Assembly (NCBI RefSeq): GCF_023093595.1
Contig: NZ_JALLIK010000069.1
Coordinates: 1 to 21,605, forward strand
DNA: 21,605 nucleotides
Source: Thauera aromatica_A
GTDB taxonomy: Bacteria; Pseudomonadota; Gammaproteobacteria; Burkholderiales; Rhodocyclaceae
Direction: 5' to 3'
This document shows, piece by piece, positions 6,042 to 13,974 of the stretch (within the stretch, counting starts at the first letter, position 1; each line of letters opens with the position of its first letter). Below the pieces are notes generated by a model. The model worked only from the letters and a program-made list of their open reading frames with translations, searched no databases and was not told the origin of the DNA. Made by a program: the position numbers and the translations under genes.

Positions 6042-8158
6042 AGCGGATCCTTCTCGTCGTTGCCGCCGCCCTGGCCGGGATCTCGCTGTTCCTGCTGACT
6101 TCGGCCAGCGCCAACACCGAGCTGTTCGCCCGCAGCTATCCTTTCCTGCTCGCCCTCAACGGCATGGTCGCGGTGGTGCTCGCCGGTCTGGTCGGCGTCC
6201 AGCTGCGCCAGCTGTGGCGGGAATACCGCGCCCGCCAGTTCGGCTCCCGGCTCAAGTATCGATTGGTGCTGATGTTCGCGCTGATGGGCGTGGTGCCGGG
6301 GGTCGTCGTCTATGCGGTGTCGCTGCAGTTCGTGGTGCGCAGCATCGAGTCCTGGTTCGACGTGCGCGTCGATTCGGCGCTGGAAGGGGGGATCGCGCTC
6401 GGCCAGAATGCGCTCGATTTTCTCGTCAGCCAGCTCAGGGACAAGGGCGACGACCTCGTTCTCGAGCTCGAGCGCAGCGACCCGGTCGCGCCGGCCCTGC
6501 TCAACCGCCTGCGCGAGCAGGCCGGTGTCGGCAGCGCCACGGTGCTCACCGCCGCGGGTCAGGTGCTGGCCACCGCCGCCGAGAGCGGCCAGGGCCTGAT
6601 TCCCGACCTGCCCAACCCGGCGCAGCTGCGCCAGGCCCGCCAGAGCCGCTCCTTCCACGCCGTCGACAGCCTGCCCGATGGCCGCCTGGTGATCCGCGTG
6701 ATCGTGCCGATTCCGCGGCGCACCCTGGCCGGCGAAACCCGGCTGCTGCAACTGACCCAGGCGGTGCCGGAGACTTTCGGCCGCCACGCCGAAGCGGTGC
6801 AGGAAGCGTACCGCGACTACCAGCAGCTCACCCTCGGGCGGAGCGGACTGCAGCGCATCTATACCCTCACCCTGAGCCTGACCCTGCTGCTGGCGCTGCT
6901 CACCGCGGTGGCCGCGGCCTTCCTTATCGCCCGCCGCCTGGCGGCGCCGCTGCTGATCCTCGCCGAAGGCACGCAGGCGGTGGCGCAGGGCGACTTCAGC
7001 CCGCGTCAGGCCCTGCCCGCGCACGACGAGCTCGGCGTGCTGACCCAGTCCTTCAACCGCATGACCCGCCAGCTCGAGGATGCCCGCGCCGCTGCGGAGC
7101 GCAACCGCACCGCGGTGGAGTCGGCACGGGCCTACCTCGAGAGCGTGCTCGCCAACCTGTCGACCGGCGTGCTCGCGTTTTCCGCCGACGGCGGCCTGCG
7201 TGCGGCCAATCATGGCGCGCTGCAGATCCTCGACGACGACCTCGCCGGCTTCGAGGATCTCACCCTCGAAGAATGGCCGCGCCTGATGCCGTTCCGCGAT
7301 GCCCTGCTCGAAGGCTTCGGTACCCACGAGGGCGACTGGCAGGCCGAGATCGAGCTGCCGGTCAAGGACAGCTCGCCGCTGACCCTGCTGATCCACGGCT
7401 CGCGCCTGCCGGCGGCCACCGGCGGCGGCCTGGTGGTGGTGTTCGACGACATCTCCCGCCTGGTCGCGGCGCAGCGCACCGCGGCGTGGGGCGAGGTCGC
7501 CCGTCGCCTGGCGCACGAGATCAAGAACCCGCTGACGCCGATCCAGCTTTCGGCCGAGCGCCTGGCGCTGAAGCTCTCCGACCGCCTCGACGACAGCGGG
7601 CGCGAAATGCTCGCACGCGCCACGACCACGATCGTCAATCAGGTCGAGGCGATGAAGAACCTCGTCAACGCCTTCCGCGACTACGCGCGCCTGCCCGCGC
7701 CCCGCTTCGAGGCGCTGGACCTCAACGCGCTGATCCGCGAGGTGCTGATCCTGTACGAAAGTTCGGCGCTGCGTATCCGCCTCGAGCTCGACCCCGCGCT
7801 GGGACGGGTGAAGGGCGATCCGACCCAGATCCGGCAGGTGATCCACAATATGCTGCAAAATGCGCAGGATGCGCTCGCCGGCAGCGAGGAGGGCGAGCTG
7901 TGCCTGGCGACGCGCGGCGATGGCGAGCGCGTCGTGCTGCTGTTCCGCGACAACGGTCCGGGCTTTCCGGCCGAGGTGCTGGCGCACGCCTTCGAACCCT
8001 ACTTCACCACCAAGTCGCGCGGCACCGGGCTGGGGCTGGCGATGGTGAAGAAAATCATCGACGAACATGGTGGAGACGTCCGCATCGCCAACCGCGAGGG
8101 GAGCGGTGCGGAGATCCGTATTCGGCTGCGTCTGGCCGAATCCAATGGTGCACACTGA
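6038..8158 (+). CDS. ntrY: NtrY-type membrane sensor histidine kinase
   Basis: The 706-residue protein has N-terminal membrane segments (about 3-25, 35-56, 75-97) and a periplasmic region. A further membrane segment (about 283-310) leads into a HAMP linker (RRLAAPLLILAEGTQAVAQGDF). A PAS-like domain (about 375-480) is followed by the kinase core. The H-box RRLAHEIKNPLTPIQLSAERL has the phospho-accepting histidine at about 493. The N-box MLQNAQDA (about 605-612), G1 DNGPGF (638-643) and G2 GTGLGL (662-667) are complete, so it should be active. The HEIKNPLTPIQLSAERL form and the topology are those of NtrY. NtrY/NtrX systems are linked to nitrogen and respiratory (redox, denitrification) control in several Proteobacteria. 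The next gene is its partner ntrX, 3 nt downstream. Confidence 0.92.
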   Translation: MKRILLVVAAALAGISLFLLTSASANTELFARSYPFLLALNGMVAVVLAGLVGVQLRQLWREYRARQFGSRLKYRLVLMFALMGVVPGVVVYAVSLQFVVRSIESWFDVRVDSALEGGIALGQNALDFLVSQLRDKGDDLVLELERSDPVAPALLNRLREQAGVGSATVLTAAGQVLATAAESGQGLIPDLPNPAQLRQARQSRSFHAVDSLPDGRLVIRVIVPIPRRTLAGETRLLQLTQAVPETFGRHAEAVQEAYRDYQQLTLGRSGLQRIYTLTLSLTLLLALLTAVAAAFLIARRLAAPLLILAEGTQAVAQGDFSPRQALPAHDELGVLTQSFNRMTRQLEDARAAAERNRTAVESARAYLESVLANLSTGVLAFSADGGLRAANHGALQILDDDLAGFEDLTLEEWPRLMPFRDALLEGFGTHEGDWQAEIELPVKDSSPLTLLIHGSRLPAATGGGLVVVFDDISRLVAAQRTAAWGEVARRLAHEIKNPLTPIQLSAERLALKLSDRLDDSGREMLARATTTIVNQVEAMKNLVNAFRDYARLPAPRFEALDLNALIREVLILYESSALRIRLELDPALGRVKGDPTQIRQVIHNMLQNAQDALAGSEEGELCLATRGDGERVVLLFRDNGPGFPAEVLAHAFEPYFTTKSRGTGLGLAMVKKIIDEHGGDVRIANREGSGAEIRIRLRLAESNGAH

Positions 8159-8161
8159 AAA

Positions 8162-9409
8162 ATGGCAAAGATACTGATCGTTGACGATGAAATCGGCATT
8201 CGCGAGCTGCTCTCCGAGATCCTGCGCGACGAAGGGCACGACGTTCTCCTCGCCGAGAATGCCACCGCGGCACGCGGGGTGCGCAACGCCGCACGCCCCG
8301 ACATGGTGCTCCTCGACATCTGGATGCCTGATACCGATGGCATAACCTTGCTGAAGGAATGGGCGGCCAACGGCCAGCTCAACATGCCGGTGGTGGTGAT
8401 GTCCGGCCACGGCACCATCGATACCGCAGTCGAGGCCACCCGGATCGGCGCGATCGACTACCTGGAAAAGCCGATCGCGCTGCAAAAGCTCCTCGCGGCG
8501 GTCAAGCGCGGGCTGCAGCGGCCGCAGGCCCAGGGTACGCCGCCGGCACTGACCCTGGACGCGTTCACCCGCTCGCTGCCGCTGCGCGAGCTCAAGCGCC
8601 GGGTCGAGCAGATCGCCGGCAGTTCGCGCCTGCTGCTGCTGCGCACCGGAAGCGGCTCGCTCGCCGAGCTGGTGGCGCGCAGCGTGCTGTCCGGCAGCGC
8701 GCCCTGGCTCGACCTGGGCGCGGTCACCGCGCCGCTCGACATCGCCCAGCTGCAGGCGACCCAGGGCGGGGTGCTGTTCGTCCCCGAACTGGCCCGCCTG
8801 TCGCGACCGCAGCAGAAGAACCTGGCCTTCGCCCTCGAGCGCCTGGAGCGCTACGACCTGCGCCTGGTCGTGGCTACCGAGCGCAGCCAGAAAGCGCTCG
8901 CCGTCGAGGGCTGGGACGCCGGTCTGCTCGCCAGGCTGTTCGAAGTCAGCATGGCGCTGCCATCGATCGCCGAAGTGCGCGACGACCTCCCCGAACTCGC
9001 CAGCCAGATCCTGCTCCACCTCGTCGAGGCCCATGAAGTGCCGCTGCGGCGCCTGTCCACCGCGGCGCTCAACCAGCTGCGCAACCTGCCGTGGCCAGGC
9101 GGCTACGCCGAGCTGCGGGCGGCGGTGAAGTCTCTCGCCCTGGGCACGCTGGAAGAGGAAATCGGCGCTGCCGAGGTGCGCCGCCTGCTGCCGGCGGAGG
9201 CCGGCGCCGGCACCTGCGGCGTGCCGCTCGACCAGCCCCTGCGCGAGGCGCGCGAGGCCTTCGAGCGCATGTACTTCGAGCACCATCTGCGCCTCGAAGC
9301 CGGCAACATGACCCGGCTCGCGGAAAAGACCGGGCTCGAACGCACCCACCTTTACCGCAAGCTCAAGCAGCTCGGCCTGCAGCCGGGCCGCCGCCACGAG
9401 GACGTCTAG
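8162..9409 (+). CDS. ntrX: NtrX-type response regulator with a degenerate AAA+ domain
   Basis: The receiver domain (1-120) is intact, with acidic D8/D9, phospho-acceptor D52 (LLDIWMPDTDG), S81 and K103. The C-terminus carries a Fis-type helix-turn-helix (GNMTRLAEKTGLERTHLYRKLKQLG, about 374-398). The middle AAA+ region (about 145-345) is clearly related to sigma-54 activators but has decayed. Where the Walker A loop GExGxGKE should be, it reads RTGSGSLAE without the lysine. The GAFTGA loop and surrounding 30 or so residues are missing, and Walker B reads LFVPEL instead of LF(L/I)DE. At 415 residues it is shorter than usual NtrX. It is probably a DNA-binding regulator that neither hydrolyses ATP nor works through sigma-54. 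It is co-transcribed with ntrY. Confidence 0.9.
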   Translation: MAKILIVDDEIGIRELLSEILRDEGHDVLLAENATAARGVRNAARPDMVLLDIWMPDTDGITLLKEWAANGQLNMPVVVMSGHGTIDTAVEATRIGAIDYLEKPIALQKLLAAVKRGLQRPQAQGTPPALTLDAFTRSLPLRELKRRVEQIAGSSRLLLLRTGSGSLAELVARSVLSGSAPWLDLGAVTAPLDIAQLQATQGGVLFVPELARLSRPQQKNLAFALERLERYDLRLVVATERSQKALAVEGWDAGLLARLFEVSMALPSIAEVRDDLPELASQILLHLVEAHEVPLRRLSTAALNQLRNLPWPGGYAELRAAVKSLALGTLEEEIGAAEVRRLLPAEAGAGTCGVPLDQPLREAREAFERMYFEHHLRLEAGNMTRLAEKTGLERTHLYRKLKQLGLQPGRRHEDV

Positions 9410-9516
9410 CGCGGACGCCATCCGCACGGCGTCGTCGTTGCAATGCAACATCCGGTTTCAGGTGCCGCCCCGCACGCGTAGAATCCAGGTCCCTGCAGAT
9501 CAATCGGAAAATCGCG

Positions 9517-10920
9517 GTGAAGATCATCATCCTGGGGGCCGGACAGGTCGGTGCCTCGGTGGCCGAGAACCTCGTCTCCGAAGCGAACGACATCACCCTC
9601 GTCGACACCAGCGACGAGCCGCTGGCCGCACAGCGCGACCGCCTTGAAGTGCGCACCGTGTGCGGCAACGCCGCTTCGCCTTCGGTGCTCAGGGAGGCCG
9701 GCGCCGACGATGCCGACCTGCTGATCGCGGTCACCCAGTCCGACCAGACCAACCTCTGCGCGTGCCGCATCGCGAAGGCGATGTTCAACCTGCCCACCCG
9801 CATCGCCCGTCTGCGCTCGACCGACTACGTCGACCATCCCGAACTGCTCGACGACAGCAACTTCGCGGTCGATTTCTCGATCTGCCCGGAACAGGTCGTC
9901 ACCGACTACGTCAAGCGCCTGATCGCCTTCCCGGAAGCCCTGCAGGTGCTCGAATTCGCCGATGGCGTGGTCAGCCTGATCTGCGTGCGCGCGTTCGAAG
10001 GCGGCCCCCTGGTCGGCCATCCGCTGAAGGCGCTGCGCTTTCACCTGCCCAACGTCGAAGTGCGCATCGCCGCGATCTACCGCGAGGGCGTGCCGATCAT
10101 CCCCGAAGGCGACAGCGTGATCATTCCCGGCGACGAGGTATTCTGCCTCGCCGCCACCGTCCATATCCGCCAGGTCATGCGCGAGATGCGGCGCACCGAT
10201 CGGCCGATGCGCCGGATCATGATCGCCGGTGGCGGCAACATCGGTTTCCGTCTCGCCCAGTCGATCGAAGAGAACTACCACGTCAAGATCCTCGAAGTGA
10301 ATCGCACGCGCGCGGAGATGCTCGCTTCGCAGCTGTCGCGCGCGCTGGTGCTGCGCGGCGACTCCACCGACGAGAAGCTGCTCGAGAACGAAGGCATCGA
10401 CGAGACCGACCTGTTCGTTGCCCTGACCAACGACGAGGAAGACAACATCATGTCCGCCTCGCTCGCCAAGCGCATGGGCGCGCGCCGCACCCTGGCCCTG
10501 ATCAACCGCAAGAGCTACGTCGACCTGGTCCAGGGCGGCCCGATCGACATCGCCATCTCCCCCGCCCACGCCTCGATCGGCACCCTCCTTGCCCACGTCC
10601 GCCGTGGCGACGTGGTCGCGGTGCACAGCCTGCGGCGCGGCGCGGCGGAAGCGCTCGAAATCATCGCCCACGGCAACCGCAAGGACTCGAAGGTGGTCGG
10701 CCGCATGATCGAGGAGATCGCCCTGCCCAAGGGCGCGACGATCGGCGTCATCGTCCGCGACGAAAAAAACGACGAAGGCCGGGTGGTGCGCCGCGAGGTC
10801 ATCATGCCCCACCACGACACGGTGATCGTCGAGAACGACCACGTGATCGTGTTCTGCACCAGCAAGAAGCTCGTGCGCAAGGTCGAGAAGCTGTTCCAGG
10901 TCGGTTTCACCTTCCTCTGA
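9517..10920 (+). CDS. trkA: TrkA, NAD-binding regulatory subunit of Trk potassium uptake
   Basis: TrkA is the cytosolic peripheral subunit that gates the TrkH potassium channel. The 467-residue protein contains two RCK units. The first begins MKIIILGAGQVGASVAENL (residues 1-19, reading GTG as Met), with a GxGxxG nucleotide loop and the acidic VDTSDEP. The second begins RRIMIAGGGNIGFRLAQSIE (about 232-251), with LEVNRTRAE. Each is followed by an RCK-C domain (LVGHPLKALRFHLPNVEV and KVVGRMIEEIALPKGATIGVI). The GTG at 9517 is chosen because conserved sequence starts at the next codon. GGAAA about 7 nt upstream may be the ribosome-binding site. The 107-bp gap after ntrX has a TAGAAT element at 9479-9484 that might be a -10 box, so trkAH may have its own promoter. 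Confidence 0.95.
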   Translation: MKIIILGAGQVGASVAENLVSEANDITLVDTSDEPLAAQRDRLEVRTVCGNAASPSVLREAGADDADLLIAVTQSDQTNLCACRIAKAMFNLPTRIARLRSTDYVDHPELLDDSNFAVDFSICPEQVVTDYVKRLIAFPEALQVLEFADGVVSLICVRAFEGGPLVGHPLKALRFHLPNVEVRIAAIYREGVPIIPEGDSVIIPGDEVFCLAATVHIRQVMREMRRTDRPMRRIMIAGGGNIGFRLAQSIEENYHVKILEVNRTRAEMLASQLSRALVLRGDSTDEKLLENEGIDETDLFVALTNDEEDNIMSASLAKRMGARRTLALINRKSYVDLVQGGPIDIAISPAHASIGTLLAHVRRGDVVAVHSLRRGAAEALEIIAHGNRKDSKVVGRMIEEIALPKGATIGVIVRDEKNDEGRVVRREVIMPHHDTVIVENDHVIVFCTSKKLVRKVEKLFQVGFTFL

Positions 10921-10934
10921 CCCCGGTTCCCTGC

Positions 10935-12392
10935 ATGCGTGCCTACCACCCCGCGCTCAACGCGCTCGGCCTGATCATCATGATCTTCGGCCTGCTGATG
11001 GGCTTTCCGCTCGTCGTCTCGGCCTGGCTCGACGACGGCGCCACCCTCGCCTACGACCAGGCGATCTTCGTCACCTTCGTCGCCGGCCTGCTGCTGTGGG
11101 CGGCGACCCGCAGCCGGCGCCGCGACCTGCGGGTGCACGACGGCTTCTTCCTGGTCGCCGCCACCTGGGTCGTGCTGCCGCTGTTCGGGGCGCTGCCGCT
11201 GCTCGCCTACCTGCCCGAGCTGCGCTTCACCGACGCCTACTTCGAAGCGGTCTCGGGGCTCACCGCGACCGGCGCGACGGTGCTCACCGGACTCGACGGG
11301 ATGCCGGTGTCGATCAACCTGTGGCGCACCTTCATGCACTGGATCGGCGGCATGGGGGTGATCGTGCTGGTGGTGGCGATCCTGCCCCTGCTCGGCATCG
11401 GCGGGCGGCAGATGTTCAAGGCCGAAGTGCCGACGCCGATGAAGGACTCCAGCCTGACGCCGCGCATCACCGAGACCGCCAAGGGCCTGTGGCTCGCCTA
11501 CGTGCTGCTCACCATCGCCTGCGGCCTGAGCCTGTGGGGGGCCGGGCTCGAGGGCTGGGACGCGGTCATCCACGCCTTCTCCATCGCCGGCCTCGGCGGC
11601 TTTTCGAGCAAGGACGCCTCGCTCGGGCATTTCCAGAACCTGGGGGTGGAGATCGTCGCCATCGTCTTCGCCCTGCTTGCCGGGCTGAACTACGCCACCC
11701 ACTATCTCGCCCTCGTGCGGCGCTCGCCCCGGCCCTACCTGCGCGACCCGGAAATTCCCTTCTACTTCGGCGTGCTCGCGGTCAGCATCGTCCTGCTCAC
11801 CGCCTACCTGATGCGCTTCGAGGCCCACGCCGACCTCGGCACCACGCTGCGCTACGTCGCCTTCCACGTGGTGTCGATCTCCACCTCGCTCGGGCTGGCG
11901 ACCTACGACTATACCCTGTGGCCGATGTTCGCCCAGGTCTGGATCCTGTTCCTCGGCAGCTTCATCGCCTGCTCCGGCTCGACCGGCGGCGGCATCAAGA
12001 TGATGCGGGCGATGATCCTGTACAAGCAGGTGTTCCGCGAAATCGTCCGCTCCCTGCACCCGCACGCGGTGCGCCCGGTGCGCCTGGGGGTCAAGCCGGT
12101 GCCCGAGACCATCCTCCACGCCGTGCTCGGCTTCAGCTTCATGTACATGGTGTCGATCGTCAGCATGACCCTGCTGCTGTCGGCCACCGGCCTGGAGCTG
12201 ATCACCGCCTTCTCGGCAGTGGTGGCCTGCCTCAACAATACCGGCCCCGGGCTGGATGCGGTCGGGCCGGCTTCCAACTATCAGGCCCTGAGCGCGTTCC
12301 ACAAGTGGGTGCTGGCGTTCACGATGATCCTCGGCCGGCTCGAAATCTTCACCTTCCTCGTCGTCCTGACGCCGACCTTCTGGCGGCGCTGA
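10935..12392 (+). CDS. trkH: TrkH, potassium-translocating membrane subunit
   Basis: The 485-residue membrane protein starts at ATG 10935, 14 nt after trkA. It shows the four pore-loop repeats of the Trk/Ktr/HKT superfamily, each with the selectivity-filter glycine: SGLTATGATVLTG, SIAGLGGFSS, SISTSLGLATYD and NNTGPGLDAVGP. The segment ACSGSTGGGIKMMRAMI corresponds to the conserved intramembrane loop before the third/fourth unit. About ten to twelve hydrophobic segments are present. With TrkA it forms the constitutive low-affinity potassium uptake system. It is complete, with no odd features. A weak 5-bp hairpin (12394-12406) follows the stop, without a T-tract. Confidence 0.95.
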   Translation: MRAYHPALNALGLIIMIFGLLMGFPLVVSAWLDDGATLAYDQAIFVTFVAGLLLWAATRSRRRDLRVHDGFFLVAATWVVLPLFGALPLLAYLPELRFTDAYFEAVSGLTATGATVLTGLDGMPVSINLWRTFMHWIGGMGVIVLVVAILPLLGIGGRQMFKAEVPTPMKDSSLTPRITETAKGLWLAYVLLTIACGLSLWGAGLEGWDAVIHAFSIAGLGGFSSKDASLGHFQNLGVEIVAIVFALLAGLNYATHYLALVRRSPRPYLRDPEIPFYFGVLAVSIVLLTAYLMRFEAHADLGTTLRYVAFHVVSISTSLGLATYDYTLWPMFAQVWILFLGSFIACSGSTGGGIKMMRAMILYKQVFREIVRSLHPHAVRPVRLGVKPVPETILHAVLGFSFMYMVSIVSMTLLLSATGLELITAFSAVVACLNNTGPGLDAVGPASNYQALSAFHKWVLAFTMILGRLEIFTFLVVLTPTFWRR

Positions 12393-12501
12393 GCGCCCGG
12401 GGGGCGTGTTCCGGTCGTGCTTGACGGGCGACAAGGCCAACCGCGTGCACAAAAGGGGATAATCGAACTTCGTGCCCGAATCGCAGAAACAAGGACTCGC
12501 C

Positions 12502-13572
12502 GTGAGCCGCCTCAAAAACGACACCTTCCTGCGCGCCCTGCTGCGCCAGCCGACCGACTACACCCCTGTCTGGCTGATGCGCCAGGCCGGACGCTACCTG
12601 CCCGAGTACTGCGAGACGCGCAAGCGCGCCGGCAGCTTCCTGCAACTGTGCAAGAGTCCGGCGCTGGCCTGCGAGGTCACCCTCCAGCCGCTCGCGCGCT
12701 ACGAGCTCGACGCCGCGATCCTGTTCTCCGACATCCTCACCGTGCCCGATGCAATGGGCCTCGGCCTCTACTTCGCCGACGGCGAAGGCCCGCGCTTCGA
12801 GCGCCCGCTCAAGGACGAATGGGAGATCCGCAACCTCACCGCGCCCGACCCCCACGCCGAACTGCAGTACGTGATGGACGCGGTCGCCGAGATCCGCCGC
12901 GCGCTCGACGGCAGCGTGCCGCTGATCGGCTTCTCCGGCAGCCCGTGGACGCTGGCCTGCTACATGGTCGAAGGCGGCTCCTCGGACGACTACCGCAAGG
13001 TCAAGACCCTGGCCTACAGCCGCCCGGAGCTGATGCACCACATCCTCGAGGTCACCGCGCAGGCGGTGGTGAGCTATCTCAACGCCCAGATCGAGGCCGG
13101 CGCCCAGGCCGTGATGGTGTTCGACTCCTGGGGCGGGGTGCTGTCGGAGGCGGCCTACCGCGAGTTCTCGCTGCGCTACCTCGAGCAGGTTGTCGCCGGC
13201 CTGATCCGCGAACGCGACGGCCAGCGCGTGCCCAGCATCGTGTTCACCAAGGGCGGCGGCCTGTGGCTGGAGTCGATCGCCGCGATCGGCTGCGACGCGG
13301 TCGGCCTCGACTGGACCATGGACATCGGCCGCGCCCGCCGCCTGGTCGGCGACAAGGTGGCGCTGCAGGGCAACCTCGACCCGAACGTCCTGTTCGCCCC
13401 GCCCGAAGCGGTCGCCCGCGAAACCTGCCGTGTGCTCGATGCCTTCGGCAACCACCCGGGGCATGTCTTCAACCTCGGCCACGGCATTTCCCAATTCACC
13501 CCCCCCGAGAACGTCAGCGTGCTGGTCGATACCGTCCACCAGTACAGCCGCAGCCTGCGCACGCCGCGCTGA
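12502..13572 (+). CDS. hemE: Uroporphyrinogen III decarboxylase
   Basis: HemE removes four carboxyl groups from uroporphyrinogen III to give coproporphyrinogen III in heme synthesis. The sequence opens with the conserved NDTFLRALLRQP and the family signature PVWLMRQAGRYLPEY. It continues with the substrate-binding ILFSDILTVPDAMGLGL and GFSGSPWTLACYMVEGG. Later come FDSWGG and the C-terminal FNLGHGISQFTPPENV. The start is GTG 12502: AAGGA at 12491-12495 is 6 nt upstream, and the conserved N-terminus begins there (356 residues, family size about 355). A longer in-frame GTG at 12472 lacks this support. It is transcribed alone, with a GATAAT at 12458-12463 that could be a -10 element but has no clear -35. 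Confidence 0.96.
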   Translation: MSRLKNDTFLRALLRQPTDYTPVWLMRQAGRYLPEYCETRKRAGSFLQLCKSPALACEVTLQPLARYELDAAILFSDILTVPDAMGLGLYFADGEGPRFERPLKDEWEIRNLTAPDPHAELQYVMDAVAEIRRALDGSVPLIGFSGSPWTLACYMVEGGSSDDYRKVKTLAYSRPELMHHILEVTAQAVVSYLNAQIEAGAQAVMVFDSWGGVLSEAAYREFSLRYLEQVVAGLIRERDGQRVPSIVFTKGGGLWLESIAAIGCDAVGLDWTMDIGRARRLVGDKVALQGNLDPNVLFAPPEAVARETCRVLDAFGNHPGHVFNLGHGISQFTPPENVSVLVDTVHQYSRSLRTPR

Positions 13573-13575
13573 GCG

Positions 13576-13621
13576 CGGGCCGCCGCGGTGCGCCTGGGAG
13601 AACAAAGGCGGCCGCGGCCCG
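13576..13621 (+). terminator. Two-part GC-rich hairpin after hemE, possible terminator
   Basis: CGGGCCGC (13576-13583) pairs with GCGGCCCG (13614-13621), and CGCCT (13591-13595) with AGGCG (13606-13610) inside it. The structure starts 4 nt after the hemE stop. There is no adjacent T-tract (the T-run is at 13647-13653), so it may instead pause or block read-through. Confidence 0.4.
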
Positions 13622-13974
13622 GCCGTCTGTCAACGACAAAATTCCATTTTTTTCTTGACTTGTGCACATCCGGATGCTTTGCCGGGTTGCCGTCGAGGTG
13701 GTTCTGCAAATCATTCAACATATTTGACAAGTCGTTGATAAATAACGATTTTTGCAAAAGTTTAATGTTACGGCAAAGTCATGCGAGGCCTGTGCTGACG
13801 GTACTTTCAGCGAGATTCACCCAGCTTTCCCACAAACTTATCCACAGATTTTGTGGACAAGCCTGCACTCCGGTTGAATGCCAGATACTTGGCAGGCATT
13901 TCCTCTGCCGACTCTCAGGAGTGCGGTACAAGCGATTGATCTGGAATGGATTTTCGTGATCGGGCAGCTTTGAA
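13622..13974. other. AT-rich gap with a DnaA-box cluster (oriC-like)
   Basis: This stretch is strikingly AT-rich between about 13700 and 13790 in an otherwise very GC-rich window. It contains DnaA-box-like 9-mers: TTATCCACA (13838-13846, perfect), TTTCCCACA (13826-13834), TTGTCCACA on the minus strand (13852-13860), and TTGTGCACA (13660-13668). The last three each differ once from TTWTNCACA. The perfect box and the inverted one form a near-palindrome separated by 5 nt. An AT-rich segment beside clustered DnaA boxes is the layout of a replication origin. No gene is seen here. It could alternatively be DnaA-dependent control of priA. Confidence 0.5.

Noticed and set aside
6014..9451. 1145-codon open frame on the minus strand
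   Set aside because: It is antisense to ntrY and ntrX, whose motifs are unambiguous. The translation is repetitive His/Gln/Ala/Arg-rich.
12421..12463. TTGACG (12421) with GATAAT (12458) as a hemE promoter
   Set aside because: The spacing of 31 bp is too long for a sigma-70 promoter, and no -35 at 16-18 bp from GATAAT was convincing.
10515..12524. 669-codon minus-strand frame opposite trkA/trkH
   Set aside because: It is a shadow of TrkA and TrkH, which have clear motifs. No ribosome-binding site or domain was seen.
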